A stretch of DNA of 64,000 bases from Euglena gracilis (lineage: Eukaryota; Euglenida; Euglenophyceae; Euglenales): the NCBI GenBank assembly GCA_039621445.1, contig CP154956.1:5950170-6014169 (forward strand), written 5' to 3'. Positions 37,694 through 49,109 of this stretch are shown here, piece after piece. The translations under genes were made by a program, and so were the position numbers. Every line of letters starts with the position of its first letter. Within the stretch, counting starts at the first letter, position 1. The notes under the pieces were generated by a model. It was not told where the DNA came from. It made no database searches and saw nothing but the letters and a program-made list of their open reading frames with translations.

Positions 37694-37827
37694 TGTGTAC
37701 CAGGCGTATGCTTCTGTCCCCTTCAGTTGAGGAAGTTGGGGTGGAAGCAGATCCTATTAGGATTTCCTAATGGGTGCCCCTTCTCTCTCCACAGGTGGTA
37801 TTCTTTATTCTATTCTTTTATATTCTT
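37694..37827 (+). repeat. LTR L3, truncated 3' LTR of copy 2
   Basis: The first 134 bp match L4 exactly, then the sequence switches after tattctt to ccaagcg followed by protease sequence of copy 3. The rest of the LTR and everything up to mid-protease is missing. This is the internal breakpoint of the 11-kb tandem duplication. Confidence 0.85.
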
Positions 37828-37834
37828 CCAAGCG

Positions 37835-38750
37835 TCCAAGCGGAAATCAAAATCCAAAATTTTTGTGCAAAAGTCAAAATTCTCATTGACACTGGTTGTC
37901 GCATTGCACTACTTTTTCGGTTTGGGTTGATAACAACCCGCCTCTTGGTGCAAGCCAAGAAGCCGATCAAAATTACGACGGCTGACAACACCCCCATGTG
38001 CGGTGGTGACTTGGGATGCTTTTGGACATTGTCCTACCCCTCATCCCCAAGCACCACTCACCCCCCCCCCAACTGCAAAATTTTCCGGATACCTGGGGAT
38101 ACGAATCCGGAATCCATGGTTCTGACGTAATTCTGGGATACCCCTTTTTACGTCAGCACCGGCTGGTAGTGGGTTGCCACTCCCACAGTTTGCGCACATC
38201 ACCATTCTCTTCATTGCCCCCCAAACCCTCATCACTTGTGGCATCAACCGCGATAGCCACCAGTTTTTCCACACCGTTTTCGAAAACTCTTATCCCGTTA
38301 CCAACCACACCTACCAACGTTTTCTACACCGGGTGTACCGAGAAAGTTCACCTCCTGCCCATTGACACACCAACTTCCGTTCCCCATGAGGCAGGGCAAG
38401 CGAGTAGCGGTACCCCCCTCGTTTCACTGGGTTATAAGACGAAAGCCCAAAGGCCTGAAGTGGTCACGGTGTCGAGTAGTCGCCCAGATGCATCAATACC
38501 CCGTTTTTCACCAGCTGTATCGTTTTCAGATACATCTGTACACCCCCCAGCTTCAAAAGCGCATCCCAACTTTTACACACACCCCCACCAGACCAACATG
38601 CGCGACCAGGACCACTACTCCGACACTTCCTTCCAATGTGTGCACTGTAAGAGAATTTCCGCCCAGCCAGATTTCGATTGTGGATGTCTAGTCCAAACAC
38701 CAACACTAATCCCGATTTCGCGTAACCATACACTTGGTTGCGGATCGTAA
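37835..38750 (+). pseudogene. aspartic protease of copy 3, N-truncated
   Basis: Begins within the protease at Q-A-E-I-K-I-Q-N-F directly after LTR L3. I-L-I-D-T-G-C-R is present near 37885. A longer C-run near 38058 splits it into 37774-38130 and 38016-38750. Otherwise equal to 26758-27672 with one Ala codon (GCA) deleted near 38550. Confidence 0.7.
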
Positions 38751-38768
38751 TGCGCGACCGTACATCAA

Positions 38769-39646
38769 GTGCTCCAACAACGAGGTATTGCCTTGTTGTT
38801 TGGGACCGCGAAATCCGTGTCACACACCTCCCCCACCTCCATCTGGCATGACATGGACTGGGTATGCACCCATCCGACCCATCAACCCTTGGGAATGCCC
38901 CTAGGGAGAGTGGATGACACACCCTTGACCTATGTTTGCGGATCCTTGAATTGCGTTACCGCTCTTCAACCCGCGGACCAGGTCGACACCTACGCGATGC
39001 GCGTATGGAACGCATTTAATTTTGGTCAATACCGTACTTTGGAGGAATGGTTCTCCAAAATCGCGGTTTTGGCTGATTCCTTCGATTTGCCGTTGGAAAT
39101 TGATGCGTTTTCATCAAAAGCGCATGCGCGCTTGCCACGATATTGGTCGCGATATTCCAACGCATTTGTTAAATTTTGGGGTGATACGGTGCTCTGGATG
39201 CACCCTCCCCCAAACCTTATCCCAGATGTGGTGGAGAAAATCCTCCGCGATGAAGCGCGAGGAGCTCTCCTCATACCCGTCAATCCGAATGCGGATTGGT
39301 TTCACCAACTATCCTATGTATGTTTTCATTGGTGGGTTTTACCCGCTGATGTACCACTACTTGAGGATTTTTGTGGTATATTATTACCACCTGTTAAGGA
39401 AAAAAATTTCGCCGTTGTTTCTTCGACGCATTCGGAATATCTGATTTGTGTGTGCCAAGATACCTTGGTACCAATAGGGATGCCACACCCTCAACGCAGA
39501 TTTCTGCAGTCATTGAGAGTGCGGATCAACACCCCAAGTCTGCTGACTATTGTTCGCGAATTACTCGCGAATTCCACGGTGTACTGGATAACCCAGTTTA
39601 CGCCTGCGACATCGACCCCACGATTCGCGGTCCGTTCGGTGTTTGA
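38769..39646 (+). pseudogene. Dam-methyltransferase-like domain, copy 3, frameshifted near its end
   Basis: As 27691-28569 up to the A-run near 39400, which has seven A instead of eight. The original frame ends there, and the last 70 residues lie in another frame (39446-39646). The core motifs D-A-F-S-S-K-A-H and L-W-M-H-P-P-P remain. Confidence 0.5.
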
Positions 39647-40944
39647 AAATCGAGCTCAAGGATGGCGCTAAGCCCATGCACCGGAAATTCTTCCGTTGTT
39701 CGGGTGAACGCGAACAAGCTCTCAACGAGATGATTGAGAAGCTCATCCAGCGGAAGTGGATTATCCCTTCCAAGAGCGAATGGACATCACAAGCTTTTGT
39801 GGTGCCCAAACCCGCTGACCAGTCTGGTCAGAAGAAATGGCGACTGGTGCTGGATTACCGGTAGCTGAACTCCCAAACGAAGGATGACCCCTTCCCGTTA
39901 CCGCTGATCGAGGATTTGATCACGAGACAATCGGATAACCGGTTGTGGTCAATCTTTGATCTGGAAGACGGTTTCCATCAGATGCATTTACATCCTGATT
40001 CGTAACCATATACGGCATTCGTGACATCCAAGGGTGTGTACCAATGAACGGCACTCCCCATGGGTGTTAAGAATGGCCCAGCCATGTTTCAACGCATGAT
40101 CCAGTGGGTTTTGCACGATTTACCGTTTGCTCTGGTGTACATCGATGATGTACTGGTGGGAACCCAACCGCCATCCGCGAAATCGGGCGAGGATATCCTC
40201 GAACCGCATTATCGCGATGTGCGGGCGGTATTATCCGCGTTCAAAAAGCATTTGCTTTTTGTGAAGGGTTCCAAAATGCACTTGTTTCGCAAAATTATTA
40301 AATTTTGCGGGCACATCCTGAGCAACGGGCAGCGTAAAACCGCACCCAGTAAGATGGAGGCCATTAAGAAATGGATTCCTGAGGTCATTAAGACCTTAAC
40401 ACAATCAAAGGGATTTTTGGGATTAGCCCAATATTACGCGATTTACATGAAAGATTTCGCGAATATCGCGGTACCCCTAACCCGACAACTCAAAAATCGG
40501 ACATCCGATAATGCAAAAGTCATTTGGGATGACCAAATGCGCGAGGCCTTGAATAAAATCAAGGACTTGCTCCTCGAGAACGTGGTTCTCGATATCGCGG
40601 ATCCATACAAACCGTATGTCCTGGAAGTCGACAGCAGCGATTACGCTGTTGGCGGGGTTCTTAGCCAGCATAATGCGGCAAATGAACTCCGACCTGTGGC
40701 TTTCTTTAGCAGGAAGCTACAGGGCGAAAACGGGAAAGGACAGGTTAAATGGAGCATTCGCGAAAAAGAGACATACGCCATTGTGCTTTTTCTCCAGAAA
40801 TTCCGCAGCTGGATAGCCAGCAGCTTGGTCCAGATACTCGTGTTGACGGATCATGAGAGCCTTCAACACTGGTACACCGAGGACCTGAACAAGGCCATGT
40901 CATCAGTTGGCAGAAGATGCCGATGGCATGAGTTCTTGAGCTAG
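39643..40944 (+). pseudogene. reverse transcriptase and RNase H of copy 3
   Basis: Identical in layout to 28566-29867 (offset 11077): Y-I-D-D at 40138-40149, stops at 39862, 40003 and 40045, open RT/RNase H frame 40060-40944 ending at TAG. Confidence 0.85.
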
Positions 40945-41099
40945 TTTAACCTGGTGGTTATCTATACCCCAGGTCACACGCAAAAAGTTGCAGCCGAGCT
41001 CCCTGGTATTATCCTGGGAACCCGGATGAGGGTGATGAGACTTTTCATGACAGCCATGAGGCTGACCAGTTCGCACGTCGATCCGACGCTGCGGACAAC

Positions 41100-42314
41100 A
41101 TGCTCGATTCACTACCCGTTTCCCGGGTATATCGCCACATCGCCATTTCACCACTGCGTGGAAGGCGCCGGCGTGGACGCACTGCCGGACCCCGTCGCAT
41201 TACGCGTACGGAAACTCCTACCCCCCTATTTTTCCGCGAATGGGATTATTCTCGTGACGCTATGTATAGTACCATTGTGAATAGACTTCGTAATGGTGAA
41301 TCCATAGAGAATTACTCTCTATCACCATTGCGGCTTATTTTCCGGAATGATTCTGGTTATAAATATTGTATACCCCAAGACCTGGTTGATGATGTGATTT
41401 TGAGCTATCACAACCATGGTCACCCTGGGGCCCCCAAACTTCTTTCACTAGTGGGTCGCATATTATGCACAACCCTGAGTGAAAAAGATTTATATTCGCG
41501 CTGTTTGCGAATTTCGCAACGGTGCCAAATTTGTCAGGCTGTGAAACCGCGCAGAGGTACCCCCCCTGGTACGATTGACTTTTTCCCTGTACCACCGGAC
41601 ATTTTTACGTCCCTCTGCATGTATTTTCTCGAACTTGAACCTTGCAAAGGATCAGATGACAAAATTTACGATTACGTTTTTGTTGTCGTCTGTCGGCTGA
41701 GTGGGTACATAGTAGCCATTCCATGCCGGAAAGCAGGGTTGACTGCCCAAATTTTGGCATCTATATTCCTGGAGAAATGTATCTGCTTAATGGGTTTACC
41801 GAACGAAATCGTGAGTGATCAAGATCACTTGATCTCTTCGCGGTTTTTCACAACTTTGTGCGGTTTACTCGGCATTGAGCAGCATTTTTCCATTATATAC
41901 CGCCCGAAAGGCAATGGTAGAGCCGAGGCAGCCGTGAAATCCGTCTGTCAATATGCTTCGCCTTCACTGGCTGACTCGGGTAAGAATTGGTTATCCGTTC
42001 TTCATTGGTGTTTATTTTACATCAATACCTTGCCAGGGTTGGTATTACCACACTCACCTTACAAAATTGTTTTCGGACGAGACCCTCCGGCCATAGGGGA
42101 TATCCCCTCGGAGAGACCCGCCCGAAGTAGCGTCAGCTGTGAAACGTGGTTTGCAGAAGTGGAATCACTCCGCTCTGCAGTCCAATCACGTATCACAGAA
42201 ATTCATTCCAACAAACGGAAATCGTTTTTACAAAACTTCAACACACCTGTGTATAGTCCAGGTGACCGCGTGTGCTACGGAATAACCGCACCCGCATGCA
42301 CTCTTCCAAGCTAG
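41100..42314 (+). CDS. integrase of copy 3
   Basis: 404 codons, the same as 30023-31237: HHCC domain, S-D-Q-D and G-R-A-E-A-A, with Tyr in place of the first catalytic Asp. Confidence 0.75.
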   Translation: MLDSLPVSRVYRHIAISPLRGRRRRGRTAGPRRITRTETPTPLFFREWDYSRDAMYSTIVNRLRNGESIENYSLSPLRLIFRNDSGYKYCIPQDLVDDVILSYHNHGHPGAPKLLSLVGRILCTTLSEKDLYSRCLRISQRCQICQAVKPRRGTPPGTIDFFPVPPDIFTSLCMYFLELEPCKGSDDKIYDYVFVVVCRLSGYIVAIPCRKAGLTAQILASIFLEKCICLMGLPNEIVSDQDHLISSRFFTTLCGLLGIEQHFSIIYRPKGNGRAEAAVKSVCQYASPSLADSGKNWLSVLHWCLFYINTLPGLVLPHSPYKIVFGRDPPAIGDIPSERPARSSVSCETWFAEVESLRSAVQSRITEIHSNKRKSFLQNFNTPVYSPGDRVCYGITAPACTLPS

Positions 42315-42694
42315 ATTCTCTTTGGCTCGGCCCACGCGAAATTTTGGAGAGGTTAGGTAGTAGAGGGCGATATAAAGTTGCCTTGCCCAACGGGATTGAG
42401 GACGTCCATATGGACGACTTCAACCCGTACCAAAGCCCCCCAGACGGAAAAGCTATCCCCTGCCTATATTTCAAGCCCCGTTCCAGATTACCTGAAACGG
42501 ACGACGTTGTGGTCGATAAGATAATAGACCACAAGGTCGACAGGGGTGTGCACTACTGGAAAGTTCGCTGGAAAGGGTATGGGCCAGAGGAGGACACTTG
42601 GGAGCCAGCATCCAGTTTCGTTGGATATATACAGCAGGATTGGAAGCTGTGGAACAAGCGCAATGACATAGACATAAACATAAACACTTTCTGA
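42272..42694 (+). CDS. integrase C-terminal domain plus chromodomain, copy 3
   Basis: 140 codons, the same as 31195-31617. Chromodomain core [17 protein letters not shown]. Confidence 0.85.
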   Translation: MLRNNRTRMHSSKLDSLWLGPREILERLGSRGRYKVALPNGIEDVHMDDFNPYQSPPDGKAIPCLYFKPRSRLPETDDVVVDKIIDHKVDRGVHYWKVRWKGYGPEEDTWEPASSFVGYIQQDWKLWNKRNDIDININTF

Positions 42695-42884
42695 AACGAT
42701 TTCGTTTTGGAGAATGCGTGTGTGTTATGTGAATGTTTCGCGTTTATACCCCCCTGCACTTCACTCTCTATCTTTCTCGCAGAGTTTTTGACTAAGATAG
42801 AAGCCCCCCTTTCTCAGTGCACCAGCACTCAAAGCGACTGACAACAAGGTTACCCTTTGTTGTCGTCGTCGTTCGGGTAGCATC

Positions 42885-43532
42885 ATGCTGCCTGGGCGCG
42901 GACCTGGACCAGGTCCAACATGGCCGCAGCCTTCTGGCGCGCCATACCCCCAGTACCCTCAATATGCTGAGGCCCCGATTCCGGGTGCCCCACATACTGA
43001 GAGGGTTTCAGCCCCGGTATTCGCCGCGGCTACCAGCAGCCGGTCCGCATATGCGGTACCAGATCCATCTGCCGTCCAGCAGCCGGCACCCCAGCCACCA
43101 GTGCAGCGCGGATTGCGCCTGCCCCCGTATGCGGGAGAGATGATCTTCCGCGCTACGGAGACGTTGGAGCGGGCGATGCGTATGTGCGCACACCCCCCAA
43201 CGGAGCCCTTTATGCAAGCCCTTTGGGATGCATACTGTGCTCAGTTGTTGGTGGTAGCCAACACGCCTGTGGCTCAGTGGTGTCCCTGTGGTCAAGCCCT
43301 GATGACGGGGAGACGGTATTTCTCGTCGGCATCCGATTCTGGATTCGAGCCTGGCGAGACAATGATGGACCTGGGCGTGTATGTGCCGCCCATACTGCAA
43401 ACGCAGACACAGGCATCACCGGTCGTCCCTGACCCTGGCGTTGAGCCACGGCGGCAGGTGGAGCCCATAGTGGTGGAGGATGAACCTCCCCACCGTGTGG
43501 CAGCCCGACCGCCCAGTGCACCTCCTGTCTAG
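42885..43532 (+). CDS. accessory ORF A1, copy 3
   Basis: 215 codons, the same as 31808-32455, with the conserved R-M-C-A, L-W-D-A-Y-C and D-L-G-V-Y-V-P-P blocks. Confidence 0.65.
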   Translation: MLPGRGPGPGPTWPQPSGAPYPQYPQYAEAPIPGAPHTERVSAPVFAAATSSRSAYAVPDPSAVQQPAPQPPVQRGLRLPPYAGEMIFRATETLERAMRMCAHPPTEPFMQALWDAYCAQLLVVANTPVAQWCPCGQALMTGRRYFSSASDSGFEPGETMMDLGVYVPPILQTQTQASPVVPDPGVEPRRQVEPIVVEDEPPHRVAARPPSAPPV

Positions 43533-43574
43533 ACCGGGGATATCCCCCGTCGGCAGGAGGCTCCCTACTACCAC

Positions 43575-43985
43575 ATGGCACCTCCGGGAACCGAACACGA
43601 CGAGCTTGCTCGGCACTTCCTGCAGGAGCCAGTATTCGCGTCTGAAGAGCACCGGACAAGGTATTACGCCTCTCTGGCCTCCCTTCAGGGCCGTGGAAAC
43701 ACCCCCTACCATCCGTACCAGCCGCAGCTGCGGGTGGCAACCCCGGTATTACCCGCTGCGCCCCCGGCAGGTGTGGCAGTATTACCTGCCACCCTGAAGC
43801 GCGACAGGGTTACGGAGAATCTTACCACACAGCTCAGGCGACCCAGCCCACTGGACGCGGAAGGCAGTGGGGCGATGCAGGTAGAAGCCAGCCAGGATAC
43901 CCCGGCTGGACGACCACCGGCAGAGGCACAGGTGGCGATTAGCCGTCCTGTTGCCGCAATGCCACCGCCGATCCCTCCGGTATGA
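43575..43985 (+). CDS. accessory ORF A2, copy 3
   Basis: 136 codons, the same as 32498-32908. Confidence 0.5.
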   Translation: MAPPGTEHDELARHFLQEPVFASEEHRTRYYASLASLQGRGNTPYHPYQPQLRVATPVLPAAPPAGVAVLPATLKRDRVTENLTTQLRRPSPLDAEGSGAMQVEASQDTPAGRPPAEAQVAISRPVAAMPPPIPPV

Positions 43986-44096
43986 AAGGAGCCGCGACCT
44001 CCTGCGTCGAAACCAAGCCCACGCCAGGCTCCTAGCCAAGGCCCAGCCACGCCATCACCGCGACGTGCAGCGGATCGGCCAGGTCCCTCCCCAGAG

Positions 44097-44849
44097 ATGG
44101 AATGGGAAGGAACCGAACCGACTCCTGCGGCACCGAGCGCCCGACCCTCTGGTATTCGCCAGATGGGGAAGGACACTGGCAAGGCTGATGGCAAAGGCAA
44201 AGGAGAAGGCAAAGGCGTGGCCGGCAAAGGTAAGGGTGAGGGCAAAGGTGAGGGTAAAGGTAAGGGTACGGGACGTGAGGAGGAAGAAGAACCAGCGGAA
44301 GTCCTCTCGGACTTTGAGCAAATGCTCAGGTTCAAGGAGGAGCTGGAGGACGAAGGCTGGCGAATGCAGCATGATTACCATGTTGCAGGAAACCGCCCCG
44401 TCACCCCTCCACAAGCAGTCATCGATGCGGTATTACACCACACCGCGAACAGAGTCAGACAATTCCATTACGGAATTGATCTGTACGCCTTCGAAGGTGA
44501 ATGTGGCAGACCCTTGCTTGATGCCCAGCCAGGTTTCTGGGAGCTCTGGTTTTGGCTGGGATACCCCTGCCAGAACTGGGGTCTCTTCAGCGATTCCACT
44601 GGTCGCAGTTACCTGCACCAGTTGTGATTCCGGGACCAGCATGTGTTGGCCAGGAGGCTGAAGGCCTACTTCGAATGTATTCATTCGGTAGGACCCCTCG
44701 GAGTCCAGTGGAAATACTATCCACTGAACCCCGACATCGAACGCCTGATCGAGGTGTTGTGGTGCAACAACCTCCAGGTGTGGCTGGTGAGCCATTACGG
44801 CTCACCTTCCGCGTTGGCGCGTTTCCCTGGCTTACCCACAGAGGTATGA
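44097..44849 (+). pseudogene. accessory ORF A3, copy 3
   Basis: The same as 33020-33772 including the in-frame TGA at 44625-44627. P-G-F-W-E-L-W-F-W-L-G is present. Confidence 0.6.
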
Positions 44850-44872
44850 CCTCTGTTGTAAGTACTGTAAGC

Positions 44873-45480
44873 AGTAATTTCCTGTCGACGTCTGGGGATT
44901 CGGCGTCCGCGGAAGTCCTCCACCGCCTAGGGATAACCCGGGCCTGGAGATGGGACGCCACATGCTTATGCATGTGTGCCGCGACGCTCCGGATCTCCAG
45001 GGCAAAAGTCGCCGCGTCCACAAGCAGCGTATTTTTATGTTGCAGCAGTTTTGGTGGCGAGTTTTTGGACCACCTACGTCATGTTGGTGTATGTACATCT
45101 CCGTGACCCCCAGGACGATAGGCCTGGTATGGAAAGCTTGCCACCGGACTACGGCGATCCCATTGAGGGTCCTCGTCGTCGTCGGGTCATCGCCAACCTG
45201 CGCCACAACTGGCACCTGGCTGATATCAGCCGGGGAGAACACGTGCGGCGACAGTTCGGCGGCACCCTCGACCGGGAGGTATTCCTCCAGTTGATGATGC
45301 ACCCGAAGGCCATCCTCGACCTGCGTATGCCGATTCTGGCATGCGTTCAGGAGTTCGAGGAGGGCTTTTTCGAGGTCTGGGAGGATACGCGTTACGCGGA
45401 TTCCTGTGCCCGAACAGGCCTGCCAACGCCTGGGTGCAGCCATCATGGCCGCCACCCTGGCCCAACAGCGCCAGCAGCAG
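44873..45480 (+). pseudogene. accessory ORF A4, copy 3, different frameshift from copy 2
   Basis: As 33796-34400 but with five T at 45061. The frame from V-D-V-W-G-F-G-V-R-G therefore runs to 45294 in a third frame (W-W-R-V-F-G-P-P). The R-R-Q-F-G-G-T-L-D-R-E-V-F block is at 45250-45285 in the frame 44976-45800. Confidence 0.5.
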
Positions 45481-46918
45481 TACGCTGGCCTTTTACAGGC
45501 CGGCGGATGCCCAGGGATGCCGATGGCACCCCGACGATCCTCGTTCGCCCGAGGATCTGCGCGCCTTCATCGCCCCGGAGGATGAACCTCTGGCGCGAAG
45601 GAGACGTGAGGCGTCAGTCGCTTCCACCACCGCGATTCCGCGGCGGGAGGAACGCGAACGCAGCCCCTCCGTCACCATCCTGGAGGCAGCGCCGCCGTCT
45701 CTCACAGGAACGGCTGTATCCTTCGTCTCTGCCCCGCGAGCGGCAGGGGAACGATCAGTTTCCCCGTCCCCCGCGGCGGTTCCCGTCTGTCCACCGATAG
45801 GTGGAGACCAGGAACTCCCTCAGGAGGAAGGCGAGAACGTGGAGGATATCCTCTACGCTGCTCTGCCTGCTCCGGCACAGCCTAGGTCAGACGAAGCACC
45901 CGCAGGGGATATACCTGTGGCTGCTACGCCGGTTCCAATGGCTGAGCCTCCAGCCGAGGTGACTGGTATGGTCGTCGAGGATATCCTCGAAGAACCTACC
46001 AGCCCCGCAGCACGCACCTCATTAGGACGGCGTGTGCTCGCCGCCGTGGTCACCGGCATTACTGCCGTGGCTGCAGCACTAACACCACGAGGTGGAGGCG
46101 TAGCATCAAGCTCCGCCGCCGAGGTCGTGGAGACACCAGATGTCGGTGTCCCCGCACCCCCATCTCTGGCAGCAGTGCAACCACCATCAGGGGATGAACC
46201 CCAGCCGACAGAGCCATCTGTCGCACCGGCTACTGCGGAGGATCAACCTCCCGAAGCACCTGCGCCAGCGGTTGTGGAGGATCAACCTCCTGGACCGGAT
46301 GTCGAGATGGAAGTGGAGGAGATACCCCCACGACCACCGACACCGCGCAGGATCTCTGCCGTCCCGAGGACAATAGGAGAGTTCATGGGAGTGTCAGCGC
46401 CTGTTGAAGCACCGATTCCGGTGACAACCACAGTGCCGCGCCTCGTCGGACAGGATGAACCTGCTCGGCGACGACCGGCTGAACAACCCCAGGAACGTGT
46501 GCCGACCCCTCGGAGCGTCATGCGCGACCCAGCGGTCATTATGCCCGTTTCGCCCAGACGGCAAACGTCTGCTCCGGCACCATCGGCTCCTGATACCAGG
46601 AGCAAGCCACAGGCGTCGCCTCCTGATTCCGGGAGTGCGAAGCCGAAAGGAGGCAAACCGGGTGCTGCACCCTGTAAGCCCCCTGCCAAAGGCGGTGATG
46701 GGAAACCACCACCGAAAGGTGGTGCTGGAGGTCAGACTGGCGGACAGCCGAAAGGCCCTACGACAATGCACGACTATTCGGCCGTTGCATCGTCCGGGTA
46801 CGGCCAGAGCAAACCGAGAGGTAAGGCTCCGAGGAGAACCTTTCCACTATGTACCGGAACATACCTGGACATTTTGGAACAGGCGCGCACCCAGAGTACT
46901 GGCTCAGTACTTTGGTGA
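45341..46918 (+). CDS. accessory ORF A5, copy 3
   Basis: 525 codons, one Val shorter than copy 2 (cctcgtcggac for cctcgtcgtcggac). Confidence 0.5.
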   Translation: MRSGVRGGLFRGLGGYALRGFLCPNRPANAWVQPSWPPPWPNSASSSTLAFYRPADAQGCRWHPDDPRSPEDLRAFIAPEDEPLARRRREASVASTTAIPRREERERSPSVTILEAAPPSLTGTAVSFVSAPRAAGERSVSPSPAAVPVCPPIGGDQELPQEEGENVEDILYAALPAPAQPRSDEAPAGDIPVAATPVPMAEPPAEVTGMVVEDILEEPTSPAARTSLGRRVLAAVVTGITAVAAALTPRGGGVASSSAAEVVETPDVGVPAPPSLAAVQPPSGDEPQPTEPSVAPATAEDQPPEAPAPAVVEDQPPGPDVEMEVEEIPPRPPTPRRISAVPRTIGEFMGVSAPVEAPIPVTTTVPRLVGQDEPARRRPAEQPQERVPTPRSVMRDPAVIMPVSPRRQTSAPAPSAPDTRSKPQASPPDSGSAKPKGGKPGAAPCKPPAKGGDGKPPPKGGAGGQTGGQPKGPTTMHDYSAVASSGYGQSKPRGKAPRRTFPLCTGTYLDILEQARTQSTGSVLW

Positions 46919-47204
46919 GGACTGCGTGTTGGATTTTCAGCACGGCAAGTCCTTTGCTTGGACGTGCACCGTGTGCCACCATGTGCGGCACAACCAACTG
47001 CTTGTGCATGTGTGCAAGCGGCAGGTGCAATCCACGACGTTCCATCACAGGGCATATGTGCCGAACTGTGTGGCGCTCGTATGTGGCGAGTGCCTGAACG
47101 CCTGGAAGCACAGCTTGAACTACTCCTACAGTGACAATGCTCACGACAGGGATATCCCTGCCTTGCATCAACTGTATAGGGGCCAAGTTCGTGCAGACTG
47201 CTGA
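46815..47204 (+). CDS. accessory ORF A6, copy 3, Cys-rich
   Basis: The same as 35740-36129: W-T-C-T-V-C-H-H and L-V-C-G-E-C-L-N-A-W. Confidence 0.55.
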   Translation, partial: REVRLRGEPFHYVPEHTWTFWNRRAPRVLAQYFGEDCVLDFQHGKSFAWTCTVCHHVRHNQLLVHVCKRQVQSTTFHHRAYVPNCVALVCGECLNAWKHSLNYSYSDNAHDRDIPALHQLYRGQVRADC

Positions 47205-47911
47205 TGGAGCAGTCACCACCATTGTCCCCCAGCACTGGGAGACACTGGAGAAGTGGAAGAAGGAGTATAAGCAGGTGGAAGGCCGCCTGAAACACACCGA
47301 CTTCCGAAAGGTAGAAAGCTACCGCCACACGGGAATGGCCCGTGAGTTCCTGATCGACGCCGGGGCAATGCGCCTCGCCGTCGAGGAACACGCCAAGGTA
47401 AGAATGCCTTACCTCTGGACCGATGGCGAACTGGGAGACACAGGTTTACCCCCTGTTCTCCAAGCGTCAGCACGGCGGATACGCCTTGCCACTGTGGCCT
47501 CCTGAAGAACACGATTTGGTGCACTTCAGAGGTTGGTTGGCGGCTGTATTACCGCCCCATACTGCAAGAGCTCGGACAGCGAAGTGGATGTATGACATCA
47601 ACTTCAAGCGGACCCCGGGGATGCCCCCGCAGGTGTCTGCGAATCACCCCCGGATAAATTACATCATCTAGCCGGTGATGCTGCCCAGAATTTTCTGGGA
47701 GCAGCTCCAACGGTACCTTCAGCATCATGCTGACCGTACCAGGGAGAAGCTGCCGGACAGTTGGATCAAGGACTGGGAGACCCCATCCTTTGATGTCAAC
47801 GATCCGGAGCACAACACCATCGGGAGCGAATCAGCTCCGCAGCGTTCCCCACGCCAACTGGAGTTGGTTGAGGACCCATTAGGGGACCCTCAGCACGACT
47901 ACTTGGCGTGA
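47131..47911 (+). pseudogene. accessory ORF A7, copy 3
   Basis: The same as 36056-36836, with the TAG at 47669-47671 where the fourth copy has TGG. Confidence 0.5.
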
Positions 47912-48768
47912 GGTGCGCGAACGCCCAGCCGATAAAGGTAGGTGAGGTGGCTGTAAGCGCCAATGCGGCGTCTTTCAGAACCCTCGTCAGGTATTTGCCT
48001 GACACCCTGTTCGGGTATTTGCCCGAACACCCCTTCGAAGACCCTTTGCGGTATTCGCCGCTAGTAAGTTCCCGCCGGGATGCTGCCATGTGCAGGATTC
48101 CGTGCGCATGCATGCACACCCCTCTCCCCTCTCCCCTCTCGCGGGCGTGCGACACGCAGCGCACAGGGCCGACGGCCTTTTTTCCCTCCTTTCCCTTTTT
48201 CTTTTCGGCCGTTTGAGGCCATAAGGCTGCCAGACAGCACCACTTTTCTGGCCTAAGCCGACCCCCCACTCCTCTCTACTTCCCCCCCGGGCAAATGCTG
48301 TCGCCGGCAGTTGGTTTTGTAGAGTAGGATTTCCTTTTGCGTGGTCAGGTTTGACTGGCCTGGGCCCTGCCCAGGTTTGACTGGTCAGCGGCCCCCTCCT
48401 TCCACACCCTCCCCATGGGTTTTCCTGGAATGCCCATGTACCCCACCCCAAGTGCCTTTGGCACACCCAAACTGGGTGGATGGGTTTGCTTGGCAAGGAA
48501 ACCTGCCAGCCCCATTTTCCCCAGTGGGCTATAATATACTATACACCCATAAGCCACCGCAAAGTAGGTGAAACCATTTTGCGCGTTTTGGACTTTTTGG
48601 GTCCCCCTCCTTTCCGCCCCCCCCCCCTTGAGTGGACCCCTGTGCGACGGAAAGGGCCCCTGTGGATGCGCCAGGGTGCACCTCCCACAGACCAGGCCTG
48701 TGTCCAAAATCCCTGTGGCCAGAATTCCTGGTCCAAAGGGGAAATCGGGCATAGCCCTGGGAGGGGGA
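47912..48768 (+). other. 3' untranslated region and PPT of copy 3
   Basis: The same as 36837-37693, with the three TATTTG/TATTCG-loop hairpins and the TATA-like string. Polypurine tract GGGAGGGGGA at 48759-48768. Confidence 0.7.
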
Positions 48769-49089
48769 TGTGTACCAGGCGTATGCTTCTGTCCCCTTCA
48801 GTTGAGGAAGTTGGGGTGGAAGCAGATCCTATTAGGATTTCCTAATGGGTGCCCCTTCTCTCTCCACAGGTGGTATTCTTTATTCTATTCTTTTATATTC
48901 TTGTTCCTTCCTTTTCTCCGGACCGGACTTGGATATCCGGTCCGTCCTCCCTGCTCTGTGCTTTGCTTCTTGGGAAGTGGGAAAAGGGTTTTTATTTTAC
49001 TCTGATTTTCAGTTCCCAAGTAGATGCGCCGAGGCGAAAGCGAAAGCTTTTTGGGAATTGGGAAAGGGGAATTGGGAATCAGACGTACA
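48769..49089 (+). repeat. LTR L4, 3' LTR of copy 3
   Basis: 321 bp, TGTGTACC...ACGTACA, preceded by a PPT and not followed by a PBS (next bases ctcttccaag), so it is a genuine 3' LTR. Nearly identical to L2 and L5. The downstream neighbour is a minus-strand Gag whose 3' side is cut here. Confidence 0.9.
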
Positions 49090-49109
49090 CTCTTCCAAGG
49101 GTGAAAACT

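Larger units (their letters stand above)
26758..37840 (+). repeat. 11.08-kb tandem duplication, unit 1
   Basis: From mid-protease through the truncated LTR L3. The same sequence follows at 37841-48890, with the offset drifting from 11083 to 11075. In the parts I compared I saw only small length changes: A8/A7 (28322/39400), one GCA triplet (27467/38550), C-run near 26990/38058, T4/T5 (33981/45061) and one GTC triplet (35370/46447). I noticed no substitutions. It is either a very recent duplication or an assembly duplication. Confidence 0.85.
37841..48890 (+). repeat. 11.08-kb tandem duplication, unit 2
   Basis: Second unit, ending inside LTR L4, which continues to its natural end at 49089. 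See unit 1 for the differences. All stop codons of unit 1 in RT, RNase H and accessory ORFs are present here too. Confidence 0.85.
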
